DNA from: Larimichthys crocea
Taxonomy: Eukaryota; Chordata; Actinopteri; Sciaenidae
Length of the DNA: 64,000 nt
Reading direction: 5' to 3'
Assembly (NCBI RefSeq): GCF_000972845.2
Contig: NC_040016.1
Span: 24,976,068-25,040,067, forward strand
Below the pieces are notes generated by a model. The model made no database searches, was not told where the DNA came from, and saw only the letters and a program-made list of their open reading frames with translations. Below are positions 43,430-55,800 of this stretch, one piece after another. The translations under genes and the position numbers were made by a program. Position 1 is the stretch's first letter, and each line of letters starts with the position of its first letter.

Positions 43430-44110
43430 TGCCTTACACCGAATACTTTGGTCTGGTTTTCCCTCTGATGTCCTCCGACTGCTCCGCCTCAACTCTCTGT
43501 GATTTACAGAGTTTATGATGGACAGTGAAGTAAACTGCTGACAGCTGTAGCTGCTGTTAGCTCATGTTAGCCCAGTCTGTTAGCTGCTGTTAGCTCATGT
43601 TAGCTCAGTCTGTTAGCTGCTGTTAGCTCATGTTAGCTCAGTCAGTTAGCCTGACAGTCTGAAGAAATGCTTAGCAGCTCTGTGAGTCAGCCAGTGTTGT
43701 GCCAGAACAGGAGCCAGGCAGTGTTTGTAACTGTGTTTGAAGTAAACCGCTGCCAACTGTAGCTGCTGTGAGCTCACTTTGTTAGCTGTGCTGCTTGGAC
43801 GGGGGAGTGTTTTTGTAGTTTTTGTACCAAAGGCGTTTTCGCCTGGGAGTCAAGGCAGTGTCGTGCCAGAACCGGAGCCAGGGTAAAGCAGGGGCAATGC
43901 AACCAGGCTCAGCAGCCTCTATGGACATAATGGCAGAGGAAAAGAGAGCGAAGAGGAAGCTGATGGAGGAAGCTAAGAAGAGAAAAAGGAGAGAGTGAGC
44001 GAGCAAGAAGCCGCCGGACAAGAGTAAATGTGGGACTGACTTTTAGTGGTTGGTGAGAGCTTGGTGAAGTAATGTAATCAGAACAAATACTCGAGTACAG
44101 CCGAACATAT
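43430..44110 (+). repeat. F2 dispersed repeat, copy 2 (longest clean copy)
   Basis: Contains the TTTCCCTCTGATGTCCTCCG block, the GAGTTTATGATGGACAGTGA block, a short TTAGCTGCTGTTAGCTCATG minisatellite (43545-43655), GTACCAAAGGCGTTTTCGCC, GGCAGTGTCGTGCCAGAACC and the coding-like block ATGGCAGAGGAAAAGAGAGC to CGGACAAGAGTAAATGTGGG. The peptide opened at 43920 stops after about 25 codons because of a frame change relative to copy 1. It lies in the left arm, close to the palindrome centre. Confidence 0.75.
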
Positions 44111-44400
44111 TTACCACACTCTGAAACTGGAGGCAACAATTCACAAGAATAACAGTTTCTAGGCAATGTTGCTTTAATGAGTTCTTCTTTAGAGACCTTT
44201 GTTGTTAAAATGACCTTTGTGGCTTCATCTTTCAGAGAAACTCATGATCACTTACTGTTAAGGTCCAGCCCAGAGAACTGTGAGGTGACATAATGTGCTC
44301 TCACACATCTGCACATCCACCCAAAACTTCTCCTTTATCCGCTCTTCCTCCTTTTCAAACCCTCTTCTCTCTCGCTCATTAAGGTCACGCTGAGGCCACA

Positions 44401-44405
<5 letters not shown>

Positions 44406-44432
<27 letters not shown>
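44406..44432. repeat. T27 tract at the centre of the inverted duplication
   Basis: The sequence reads GGGAC-T(27)-AAAAGTCCC. Arms pair immediately outside (GGGACTTTT with AAAAGTCCC), so the homopolymer forms the loop of a several-kilobase fold-back. Confidence 0.95.
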
Positions 44433-44439
<7 letters not shown>

Positions 44440-44759
44440 CCATGTGGCCTCATGCGTGACCGAAGAGGCAGAGAGAAGAGGTTTGAAAAGAGTAATGATC
44501 GGAATAAAGGAGAAGTTTTGGTGTGGATGTGCATATTGGTGTGAGAGCACATTATGTCACCTCACATTTCTCTGCTGGGCTGGACCTTAACAGTAAGTGA
44601 TCATGAGTTTTCTTGAAAGATGAAGCACAAAGGTCATTTTAAAACAAAGGTCTCCTAAAGAAGAACTCTATTAAAGCAACATTGCCTAGAACTGTTATTC
44701 TGTGTGAATTGTTTGCCTCCATTCAGAGTGTGTAAATATGTTTTCGGTACTTCCGAGTA

Positions 44760-45240
44760 TTTGTTCTGATTTACATTACTTCTGAACAAAAACTAGCAGC
44801 CAAACATCATCCGTCCCCAGCAGCAGCTGATTCACTGCCTAGTCCAGCAGCAGTCAGCCAGCTCGGCGTCTGTCTTTCAGCCTTTTATTTCAAAGCTCTC
44901 ACCAACCAAAATGAGTCCCCATTTACCTTGTCCGGCGGCTTCTTGCTCGCCACTCTCTCCTTTTCTCTTCTTACTTCCTCCGTCAGTCCTCTTCGCTCTC
45001 TTCTCCTCTGCCATAATGTCCAGAAGCTGCTAGCCTGGTTTGCATTGCCCTGCTTTACCCTGGCTCGTTCTGCACGACACTGCTCTCGACTTCCCAGGCA
45101 AAAACGCCTTTGGTAAAAAAACTACAAAAACACTCCCCCGTCCAAGCAAGCACAGCTAACAAAGTGGAGCTACACAGATGCTACATTGGCAGCGTTTACT
45201 TCAACACGAGTTTACAAACACTGGCCTGGCTCCTGTTCTG
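44760..45240 (-). repeat. F2 copy, mirror of 43700-44100
   Basis: CCTTGTCCGGCGGCTTCTTG, CTCTGCCATAATGTCCAGAA and CACTGCTCTCGACTTCCCAG are reverse-complement F2 blocks with small indels. Confidence 0.8.
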
Positions 45241-45299
45241 CTGGCACAACACTGGCTGACTCACAGAGCGCTAGACATTTTCTTAAGACTGTCAGGCTA

Positions 45300-46130
45300 A
45301 CGACGAGCGAGAACTGAGCTAACAGCAGCTAACAGACTGAGCTAACTGGCTAACAGCAGCTAACAGACTTAGCTAACATGTAGCTAAAACAGTCAGCTAA
45401 CAGACTGAGCTAACAGTGAGCTAACACAGCAGCTAACATGACTGAGATAACATGTACTGAAAGATGAGCTAACAAACTGAGCTAACAGCTAACAGAGCTG
45501 ACCGCTAACAGCAGCTAACGAACTGAGCTGAACATGAGCCTAACTATGAACGCTAACACGCTAACAGAGCTGAGCTAACATACTAAACAGAACTGAGCTA
45601 AACTGAGAGCTAACAGCAGCTAAAGAACTGAGCTAACATAGAGCTTAAACAGCAGCTACAAACTGAGCTAACATGAGCTAACAGACTGAGCTAACAACTG
45701 AGCAGCTAAAGACTAGCTAATAACACAGCAGCTAACAAACTGAGGCTAACATGAGCTAACAGCAGCTAACAGACGGAGCTAACAGCAGCTAACAGACTGA
45801 AGCTTAACAGACTGAGCTAACATAGCTACACGAGCTAACAGACTGAGCTAACAGCAGCTAACAGCTGAGCAACATGACTAACAGGAGCTAACAGGCTAAC
45901 AGCACACAGACGGAGCTAACATAGCTACAGCAGCTAACAGACTGAGCTAACATGACAACACAAGCTAACAGACTAGCTAACATGAGCTAACAGGCAGCGT
46001 AAGACGAGAGCTAACAGCAGCTAACAGACTGAGTGAGCTAACATTAGCTAGCACAGACGAGCTAACAGACTGGACTAACATGAGCTAACAGCAGTAACAG
46101 ACTGAGCTAAACAGCAGCTACAGCTGAGTT
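45300..46130. repeat. Expanded GAGCTAACAGCAGCTAACA minisatellite
   Basis: About 830 bp of irregular units built from CTGAGCTAACA, TGAGCTAACA and GCAGCTAACAGA. The corresponding part of the left arm (43545-43655, reverse complement) has only about 110 bp, so either real expansion, collapse of the left arm, or read error explains the difference. Confidence 0.92.
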
Positions 46131-46520
46131 ACCTACTTCACTGGCCATCATAAACACTGTAATCACAGTGAGTGAGCGGAGCAGTCGGAGGACATCAGAG
46201 GGAAAACCACCAAAGTATTCGTGTAGCATGAAGAGTCCCTGATTGGATGACTCTCCGTGTAAATTGTTGTCGAGAGAAGCAGCGAACGTCCTCCAAGAAA
46301 GCCTGCACTGTCATACAGAGCTTGCAGGGCGACGTCTCGGTAACAGGTTTCCGCTCTTGATGTAACAAACAAACCACGAAGTAAAGACGGAGGGATCAGC
46401 TCCACGCGTCACCTGAGCACATGTTTTACCCTGAGTGGACCACATGACCCCCGCCGTCGTTCCCCTGGAACAACGCGGACTGATCACTGAACCTTTCCTG
46501 AATTTTACCTGTAAACCCAC
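46131..46520. other. Mirror of 43150-43540, no gene
   Basis: Unassigned sequence repeated from the left arm. Confidence 0.6.
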
Positions 46521-46968
46521 ACCAGCACACACACACAACACACAAACAACACACCCTCTATCACACCGCACTCCCACACGTCAGTGTGAAACGGCACATC
46601 AAATGACACACACACACACACACACAAGGGTTTTTAGTCATGATCAGCAGTGTGTGGGTGGTGTGTGTTGTGTGTTGTGTGTGTGTGTGGTGTGTGTGCA
46701 ACACATCATCCATTTAAAGGGCCAATTCCACTGAGCTGATGTATTTACATTCAAATGGCGCTTGTAAAAAACAACACACACGGTCCGCAACCCCACACAC
46801 ACACACACACACACACACAACACACACCACACACACAGCACACGCAGTTAACTTTCTCTCTGCTAATAGACCGAACAGCTGACGTAGTGTTTATAATAAT
46901 TAACATGAGAATAACCGAAGTGTTTAGTCTGCTGCGTGTTTGGAGCTCACACACACACACACACACAC

Positions 46969-47000
<32 letters not shown>
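46521..47000. repeat. Mirror cluster of CA/TG arrays
   Basis: CA 46526-46558 (broken), CA 46604-46626, TG 46651-46700 (irregular), CA 46792-46840 (irregular), CA 46949-47000. These arrays are irregular where the left-arm versions are pure, as expected of sequencing error. Confidence 0.92.
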
Positions 47001-47001
<1 letters not shown>

Positions 47002-48009
47002 CCCTTTACATTTACATTCAGTCCGTTGCCCTTGGGCGGGTCTCCAAAGAGATTTTTGAACAGTATGGAACTTGACCTTTGACCCACTCCAGGCGAGGCT
47101 CCGCCTGCTGTAAACACTTCCATCTGTCTTCATCACAGGAGCTCTTTCACTGTGGATGTTACGCCTCAATCAACCAAACCGTGCAGGTCAAAGGTCACCA
47201 GGCACAACAGTGCAGATGCTGTATTTACATGTCAGACGACAGAGGGAAGCATGAAGACACATTTCATTTAGAGCTGGTTTATTAAAGCGCTGAGTACACA
47301 CAGTGATGCACAGGAGTGAGCGGTGTCATTTGGATATTTGATATTTTCAGTGTGTCGTGTTTTGACACTTTATCTAAAGACTAATATCCATCATCCTCAG
47401 CTGTACTTTGAGATGGAACGCAACAACTTAACATGTTACAGTTCTTAATGTACAGATGTTACATGTTATATTTAGAGGAGCACGTTTTTTTATCCTATAT
47501 TTTAAATTTGTGCACTATTCGGTGCGTGGGTGCCTTTTTTTCTTATTTACCTGCGTGATTTTGTTTTTTTATATGGAAGCAATCTGATTTTTGAATTATT
47601 TGATGTTGTTTTACACTGTTAACCTCTCTCTTGTGGATGTGATCCCGTCATTTCCCATTCACCAGTGTCTGTCCCTGATTAGTCATGTACCGACAAAAAC
47701 AAAACACTTTCAGCAAAGACCGGAGAGACAGTTAAAAATCACAATCAACCTCGGTTATAGGTTGTCAATTATATTGTTTAGAAAAGCAATACAAAGTCAA
47801 CGGGAAACACAGCAGAAGTTTTTATCAAGTTATTAAGCTGGAATGTGCAAAAGTTTGGAAAGTGACAGGTAATTAAAGATCTTATGGACTATGATGTATT
47901 AATTGATCACCATATAAAGCAGCCACGCTCTTCGTCCCTCCTGTTTGTCTTGTTGCACATTCACTCGCGTAAAGAAATCATTTTTTTCTTACTGCTTCTC
48001 AAAAGTCAT
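47001..48009. other. Mirror of 41690-42690, no gene
   Basis: Single-copy content of the left arm in reverse complement; no gene recognised. Confidence 0.6.
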
Positions 48010-48370
48010 TCTGTTTACGGTCCGAGTCCACCCTCTTTCTGGAGTTGTTACAAAGAGGCGTCCTGGTTCCAACGAGGGGAAATGTTAGGGTTACATAAAA
48101 ACAGCATAAAATCTTTTTTTTAGACAATATGTTCCTCCGACTTACGGCAGAAGTTTGGGGGAACACCTTTCTGTTTCACAACACAACAAGGCAGCCAGCC
48201 AACAAAGCAGTTGGTCCCAGTTTGCTGTGATGAACTGGACTGGACCTGAACGCATCCAACACCTGGAACCTCGCTGGCCCTCACAGACCATTCTGGACCA
48301 GAGTCAGGAATAAACACACACTTTCGGTTGCAAAGACGTTGTTGTAGACAGCAGTTCACAACATCTGTCC
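48010..48370 (+). pseudogene. Tc1-like transposase remnant, mirror copy
   Basis: Reverse-complement copy of the 41345-41690 relic (for example the CAGAAGTTTGGGGGAACACC and ACTTACGGCAGAAGT blocks near 48139-48165). Additional indels destroy the frame that the left copy retains. Not an independent gene. Confidence 0.7.
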
Positions 48371-49290
48371 AACTTTCACTTTTCTACCCATGAAATAACA
48401 GATTTGAAATCGTGTTGATGATACAAACCTGTAATGCCCCCGTGTCGCTTTGATAGGGTGTGCTGGACGGGGGGGGGGGTTGTTTTGTAGGTTTTTTGTA
48501 CAGGGCGTTTTGGGATCGAGGCAGTGTCGTGCCAGAACCGGAGCCCAGGTTAAAGCGGGGGGCAATGCAACCAGGGCTCAGCAGCCTCTCTGGATCAAAG
48601 GCAGAGGAGAAGAGCCGACGATGTTCAGGATGTTCAAATCTTGATGTACCGTATGTTAATTACCTTACAAAAATTGTAATCACCAACTACCCAACATGTA
48701 GCTGCATGTTAGCTCACATTAGCTCATCATCGTAGTTGGCTGTAGCTCACGATTTGTCAGTTCTGGTTAGCCGACAGGTCTGAAGATGAATGGCTTAGCA
48801 CCGCTGTGAGTCAGCCATTGTTGTACCAGACAGAGAGCCAGCATGGTTTGTAACGTTGCGGTTTGAAGTAAATACGCTGCAACTGTAAGCTGCGTGTTGT
48901 AGCTCACTTTGTTAGCTTGTGTGCTTTGGACGGGGAGTTGTTTTTTGTAGTTTTTTTGTACCAAAGAGGCGTGTTCGCTGGGAGTCGAGGCAGTGTCAGT
49001 GCCATAACCCGGATCCAGTGTTAAAGCGGGGGCAATGCAACCTAGGCTCACAGCTTCGATGATAGAGTGGCAATGGGACAAGAGATAGGATGCGCTGAAC
49101 GGGAGGAGAGCAAGAAGAGAAAGGATGAAGTTGAGCGAGCAAGAGAAGCCGCCGGTACAGAAGAATGTGGGACGGACTTTTTAGTGGTGGTGAGAGCTTT
49201 GGTTAAATAAAAGCTTTGAAGAGATCAGCCCGAGCTGGGCTGACTGCTGCTGGACTGTCAGGTGATACAGCTGCTGCTGGGACCTGGTTG
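48371..49290 (+). repeat. Two tandem F2 copies, the second nearly complete
   Basis: 48480-48620 carries TTTTGTAGGTTTTTTGTACA, GGCAGTGTCGTGCCAGAACC and GCAATGCAACC. The same order recurs at 48880-49060 and continues to AAGAAGCCGCCGG-like and GAGCTGGGCTGACTGCTGCT (49230-49250). The left arm holds only one shorter copy at this point (41020-41235). Confidence 0.7.
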
Positions 49291-49679
49291 ATGTTTCGGG
49301 AGCTGTTTGGTAAATTTGTCTACTCGATAGTAATGTTTGCTTTTATAGTCTGGAGAACTTTCTCCACGTGTGTCCCAGAAGCTAAACTGCTGACGTGCTG
49401 CTGTCATGGTAGAACTGTAACATGTTGATTTCTGTGCGTGAAGTCATACGTTATCACACCAAAACAGCCTGTTGGAGCTACTAAATGCGGCCTCTGTCCT
49501 GTATTCCCTGCAGTCGGGTTTGAAACATCGAGCAGAAAACCTGAAACCAGAAGGTGGAGGCTGTTACGCGGCACCAGATGAATGCTGTATGTACGGGTGT
49601 CCCTTACTTGTGACCATATGGTGAAACTCATTCCCCTCTGTCATTACTCATTCTACTCCTCTTTGTCTCTTCTGTCCTA
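49291..49679. other. Mirror of 40644-41010, includes Tc1 end
   Basis: CTTGTGACCATATGGTGAAA near 49608 is the reverse of the Tc1 end near 40700. No gene. Confidence 0.6.
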
Positions 49680-49698
49680 CACACACACACACACAACA

Positions 49699-49742
<44 letters not shown>

Positions 49743-49848
49743 GAACAATGTAAAACCCCACAAGTAAGTACTAACAACTTAAGAAGAACAGGAATTTTCT
49801 CACCAATCCACCCACTTCCCACCAACACACACACCAACACAACACACA
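49680..49848. repeat. Imperfect CA arrays at contig end
   Basis: 49680-49742 and 49825-49848, irregular CA, mirroring 40483-40643 and running into the gap. Confidence 0.85.
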
Positions 49849-49858
49849 NNNNNNNNNN
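49849..49858. other. Assembly gap (10 N)
   Basis: Ten consecutive N, probably a scaffold join of unknown size. Confidence 0.99.
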
Positions 49859-50176
49859 GACAGAATGCCGACAGGGAAACGGAACAACTAATCACCAGTG
49901 TTCATGGTGCATCGAACGATGGGTGGTACTTATGACAAACCCATCAGAAGTTTCTAAATTTATTGTCAAGGAAAGGATTGTTTAAATTAAAATGTTGCCT
50001 TTACCATGCTGTGTACACGTTTGAAGACTTTGCATCACAGGGGCGGAACCAGAAACCTACTTGAGCTGTGGTTTTATATCGGGCTCAGCGACGACCACCA
50101 AAAGATTCAGTTCCTCGATGCACCACGGCTGTCATCAGCGGTCAAAAGGTCAGAGGGGATCTTACCAAACAAAAGA

Positions 50177-50208
<32 letters not shown>

Positions 50209-50472
50209 CCTCCGACCTTTGACCGCTGACTGACAGCCGTGTTTTGTCATCGAGGAACTGAATCTTGTTGTTCTGCTGAGCCGATAAACACACAGCTCAG
50301 AGGTTTTCTGGTTCCAGCCTGTTGAGCAACAGTTCACTGTGTACAGCATGTGAGCACATTTAAACATCTTTTCTTGACAATAAATTTACATTCTGATGGT
50401 GTTTCATAGAATTACCATCGTCTACGATCACCTGAACTGTGATTAGATTGTTACTCCTGTCGTCATCTGTCA
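49859..50472. repeat. Second inverted duplication, centred on a T22 tract
   Basis: Arms 49859-50170 and 50204-50472 are reverse complements with many indels. GATTCAGTTCCTCGATGCAC (50103) pairs with CATCGAGGAACTGAATCTTG (50249), and AAATTTATTGTCAAGGAAAG (49956) pairs with TCTTTTCTTGACAATAAATTT (50370). The centre is T(22) at 50180-50201. The left arm starts exactly at the gap. Confidence 0.9.
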
Positions 50473-52876
50473 TCAGGAGCAGAAAGGTATGCAGGTACGA
50501 CAGGTACATCAGTTTAATCATTATTATTATTATTATCATCATCATCATAACACCTAAAGCGAGCAGCGAGAGACCAGATCTGTCCCCCCCAAAAAATCAA
50601 CTAACGTCAATCATCATGATTTATCGTTATGTAAGATTTAGCACGTTGACTGTGACGGCACATGGATATCTTGCATTAATCACATTGATGGTTGATACTG
50701 TTAAAGGCTTTCGCTTGAAAAGATGTTACACGTCTGCAACATGAACAAGCAGCAGTGATCTTTAATCGAACGCGTTACTATTTCCAAACCAGTAATCAGA
50801 TTAAAGTTACTTATCCACGAAGTAAAAAAGTTAGATTTTCTTTCTTCTTGCGTCTCGGGGAGTGACGTCACGTTTTCAGCATGAGGACAACTGTAATAAA
50901 AATACCAAGCGGCCAGCGACACAAACGTAAACAAGATTACTTTTTCAAGGTAACTGTAGCAACACAGACCAGCAGTGAGGTCAGCAGTTTAGAGAGATCT
51001 GTCCTTTCCAGGTGTTCAAAGACTCATTTAGCCTTGCACTGCTACAATGGACAGTTAAAAAAAGCTTGAAATTGATGCATGCAGACGTATGTGTTTTTTA
51101 TTTTATTCCTTTACTTTGTTAACTACTTGACTGCCAACAGTTTGGTCAAAGTTTGGGTGTGTTAGATAGCAGCTAACTGGTTAATTCCACTACGTACGGC
51201 TGGTGGTGATGATCATGCCAGCTCCATGGAGATCGGATTAAAATGTAAGGAGTGTTTTTCAAACTTCGGTGCCAACTGACAGTGACCCAGGACGAACATT
51301 TTACCACTATTACTTGTGCCAGATGACTTGTGGCAGTTTACGATAGTTTGCATAACTCCCTTCAACATGCACCGGTACTCACAGAGAGCAGACTTCAGCA
51401 TGTACTGATGTGTTCCCCCTTTGAGGATTTCAGCATTTAGAATCCAGCATTGGGCACCATGAAATGCAAAATTCAGTAGAACATAGGATTTGTTTCCGTT
51501 TAGCCACAGAAACATCTTGATTTGGGTTAAGGACAGATCATGGTCGTAAAGGTTAGAGGATCGTCGTCATCATGGTTTGTGGTAATGCTTAAAAAGACCC
51601 ACAACACAGACTGTTGGGGGGAAACAGGAAACGGACAGCCATCTCCTGTGTTAAAGTCCGACGTTTCGTTGACATCCATCAACGCTGACCTCATTGTAAT
51701 ATGGACTTTGTCGCCTTATAATAACGACTTCCTTTGCTCCCATCATTATTCCAACGTCCGCTCGAAGGCTTTGTCACATTTTCCGCTGAAAACAACAGAA
51801 TTGGCGTGCAACAGCCTCATGGTGGCCTCCGTGTAGAAGCCTCTGACATAGGAAGATACTCAACATTCAACACCTAATGCATGTGTGGTACATCATCCAG
51901 GTTGGATGATTCTGCAGGACATGATTTGCGTCCAGTTAGTGGTGTGAGGTGTGTTTGGTGTCCATGTCCCTTCACAATCCACTTCACTTGACTACTTGAC
52001 TAGAGTGTACTGTGATCACCATGTGCTTATATACAAGAAAGAACTGATTTTAGAACTGAAGAACTGATCGAGTTCATGTTATTTGTGTTTTCCAATAATT
52101 TAGTTTCAACCGATATGTCTGAGCATGAATTGAGAGTTCACTCTGGCTTTGCTAAGTCAAGAAATTTGCCTGCTGACACCAAAAACTGGAAGATTACGGA
52201 GCTTTTTGTCAGTTTTCTCCATGTTAACAATCTTTACAGATACTAGAAATATGCAGCTAAAGCTGGTCTCATGCGTTCCCAGACTAGTGCACAAGATGAA
52301 TCTTGTTTTATAGATGATGGGAATCGTTTTAACAAAGTCTGAAGTCCTAGAAAGTTTGCAGCAATAAAAGTTCAACTTCTGCATTCGTGGAACGTCAGTG
52401 GGCGACTAAAATACACACATACACCAAAAGCATGCATGCACTGAACCGCATTCCCTGGAAAGATATTAGAGCTGGAACATATGTGTATGTGCATGTGTGA
52501 TATTACATAACCTGCTCGTAGCTGTGTGTCAGTACACTGTGTTACTGTCTGAAGAACAGGCAGCTGGTCTGCTGCTATACAGCTGCTTAACTCTGTGAGT
52601 GTTTTTACTGGTAGTCAAAGTCAGTGAATCAGGTTTCACGCCACAGTTTCAGCCTCTGGGACAGAAATGTTGTCATGTCCACAGACCAGATATATCGCAA
52701 CTAATACGGGCCAGACATTTATGGTCTCCGGATGATGAAACCTACTGACTGACGTCGGTTTGTTCAATACTTTGGTTAATGGGCGCTCGCATGACTGGAG
52801 GCTCACACAGGTGATCTCTGCTGCGTTAATGAATTACAGATCATCAGACAAGAAGGAACGGATGATTCTGCAAAAA
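50473..52876. other. Single-copy AT-rich sequence, no gene recognised
   Basis: (ATT)n/(ATC)n at 50518-50550. AACGCGTTACTATTTCC plus AGTAATCAGATTAAAGTTAC at about 50769-50813 resembles the common fish DNA-transposon end rich in AACGCGTTAC. The minus frame at 51213-51515 (100 codons) and plus frame at 51540-51836 have no recognisable domain. Confidence 0.5.
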
Positions 52877-55800
52877 CCCCAGATGACGGCCTTTGTTTAC
52901 TTTCAGTGGTTAGAGTTCATAAAATGGAAAACATGTCACAACTTCTGCTGTTAACTTCTGTACCGTGGAACCAGTTAACTGCTGGAAATTGCAATGTGTT
53001 AACCGTCAATTTATCCTGGTGATAAACATGCAAATCTTTGACACGGACCTGACAGGGTGCCCCTGAAGGCACCACTGTTGTTGTCAACTGCCAGGACAGA
53101 CCGTCAAAACTGATTTTCTGACATTTTTCAAGTGATTAAAGATTAAAGGGGCTGCGATGTATGAGTGCATCTTCAAGTGATTCATCTGTACAGTTAACGC
53201 CGTCCAGAGTGGTCAAAATAACTTAATTTACACCTTAAAAGGCTCTGCTTTTCAAAAATGACTTTTTACTTCTTGAAACACGAAATGTAACAACGAACTC
53301 CTGAATCTGAATCTTAACGAAATGAAACGTTCTTGGAGAAATGGTACTAATTCAGGCCTCCCTGTAAGCTTTCAACAGAAACCCATTAAAAACATCTCAG
53401 TGTTTCACAATCCTTTAATATGACAGTTAATTTAGCCCAAATCTGGTATAAACCTATTATACACCCCAACTGTCTATGAGAATTTTCTATGAGGCTAACA
53501 TCTATGAGTAACATCTAGAAGTAGGGCTGCATTCAGGTAGGATTAGGCGCTGATCCTGTCTGAATGTGGCCTAAGGCTGCAGATGCAACCAACTGAATAC
53601 CACTCCCTTTACAAGAAACCACAGTGATCTTTAAAACCTGAAGACCTGATCTAGAGTCAGTATTTAGTTTGCCCATTCTGGGCTGCTACATGGTGGACTT
53701 AAGTCACAGGCAAGAATCAAGATGTTTGGAACTGAAAGTTTGAATGAGTCTGTGAGTTATGGATGTGAAACTACCTGTTTCACACCACCACCACGTCACG
53801 CCCACCTCATCCCCTGAATCACTTATAAATGTCTGGAAACCACAACTCAGCTGCCCTGCTGGAGGTGTTTTCTGAAAAGGTTAGTGAACAAGGTGAAAAA
53901 CAAAAACGGACTAACATTTCAAACTTTCCACCAGAGTGACCTTTTCTCCTCCAGATGTTTTGTTCGGGTCACTGTTAATGTTAGTTTCTGAGAGACAGCT
54001 TGCTCTCCTCCAACATTCATGGATAACTCATCATGCATCTTGACAGAAATATTTGAATAAGATTTGCATTCAAACTTTCCCTCAGGGCGCGAGCCAGAAG
54101 AAGGCAGCGCTTTCTGGAGAATTGAGGTTGAGTAAGAGGGAACTTAAACTTCAATGCAAACTCTTTAGGATGGGTCTGTTTTGACATGCAACAAAAGAGT
54201 TACGAAACCTTCACAAAGGTCGTCTTGGGTCCACGCCTGGATTGCATCCTGAAAAGTTTCTTCATGAAGAAAGAAAAGCAATGTACAGTAATTTCACAGA
54301 AGTCACTTCATAGTTCCTTATCACCCCAGTAGAACACTGCACTCCCAGGATATATTGTCCTTCCTATAGACTCCTCTCTTGTAGAATCGGCTTCAAGTTC
54401 TGTTTCTGGGGGCTGACGCTCTAAATCAATAGACCATGATGCACTGAACTCGTCTCTTCCTCTCTTTCTCCATTCAAACTAACTAACTTAGCTTCTTTAC
54501 TGGAGTTTGTCTGCTTCGTCGTCTCGCAGGTTCTAATGCATTGAGATTACACCTCCTGCTGTGGTCAGGTCTGACGCCCACTACAAATACTATCATTATT
54601 ACTAATACTACTAGTATTAGTCATATTTCTATTAGAACCATAGGTGTAATTACTGTTATTATTATTGCAGCTGTGCATCTTTGTGTCTTATTCTCTCTCT
54701 AAACCAAACTAGTTGCAGCAGATGGCCGACCACCACCAACCGGGTTCTGCTCATTCGTTTGCTTATGGTGTGAATTGTTGGGTCTCTCTACTAATACTGT
54801 TATAAAGAGTAAGGTTTAGATCTGTTCCATATGGATAGTGTCATGAGAGAACCTCTCTTTACAGAACTCTTCAAAGCCCTGTCATAAAACCCGCATGAAG
54901 CCTGATCCCTGATCAGCCTGTACAGTTAACTCTCAGCGATGTCTCAACACGTTTGAGGACATACAGTAAAATTTCTGGGAATTGCTCAAGAAGATTCCTA
55001 TTAAAATTCCCTGTTCCCCGAGGATAAATATTTGAATGACATTTGCATGTGACTGGAAGTCAACCTAAGGCGACCATCGTGGGTTTTGCATCTGAGCTAT
55101 GAGGCAACCGAGACGTTGGAGAACTTTCCTGTCGGGGCAGCGCTTATCTGCTGCCGGCGTTGACAGGAGGTGTGGGCTGCTTTGTTTACACTGTCCTCTG
55201 TGCAGTTAAACCTGTTCACAATCAGAACAGCAATCACGGTTATCACTGCTGTTCTGAATACATGCTTTAAATGGACAGAAACCGATGCAGAACATACTGG
55301 AAAATCACAAGGAAGAGATCAGCTAAGGATGTCGAATGAAGTTTTATCAGCGTCTTCGTCGACACATCTCTGTTAACTGGTTTTGTTGCATCTTCTAAAT
55401 TTCGATGCTCTGCTATAACATTCATCTGAATATAGCAGATCACGTTCCTTTTTTCTTATGCAAGAGCAGTAATGTACTTTCAGGTGTGTCCACTTTCACT
55501 CAACCTTTCACAAGCAGTGAGGGATGTCCTACAACGTAAAATACAGCTTTGTATCACAGAACATGGGTCATACATTGAAAAAATATGCTAATATTTTCTC
55601 TTTTAGCAGCATTTAACACCATTTCCCATAAGGCTTGTTGAGGTTTTAAACGTCACCAGCTTGACAAACTGGACGGCCAAGAGTTCACAGAGTTTACGGC
55701 TACAAAGTTGGAAAGATGACATGACAAGTAAACGCGCTGCACTTCCAGTATGTGGAGCTTTTCTTTCTTGTACTGGACAAAGCGCTCGTCATTCACAGCA

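Larger units (their letters stand above)
40483..44405 (+). repeat. Left arm of large inverted duplication (3.9 kb)
   Basis: Read in reverse complement, the whole arm is represented in order in 44433-49848. Examples: 44258-44275 (TAAGGTCCAGCCCAGAGA) and 44570-44588; 42480-42620 and 47085-47230; 41440-41680 and 48020-48270; 40660-40760 and 49555-49680. The arm is cleaner than its partner and contains a Tc1 relic, F2 copies and many CA/TG arrays. Confidence 0.9.
44433..49848 (-). repeat. Right arm of large inverted duplication (5.4 kb), indel-rich
   Basis: Reverse-complement copy of 40483-44405 with many one-base insertions and deletions throughout. It is longer because a TAGC minisatellite is expanded (45300-46130) and an extra F2 copy is present (48650-49290). 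It ends at a 10-N gap. The difference pattern is typical of unpolished long-read sequence. Confidence 0.9.

Noticed and set aside
43109..43468. 119-codon plus-strand frame as a possible gene
   Set aside because: It starts inside a TG array, and the mirror copy at 46163-46577 has a disrupted frame; no domain is recognised.
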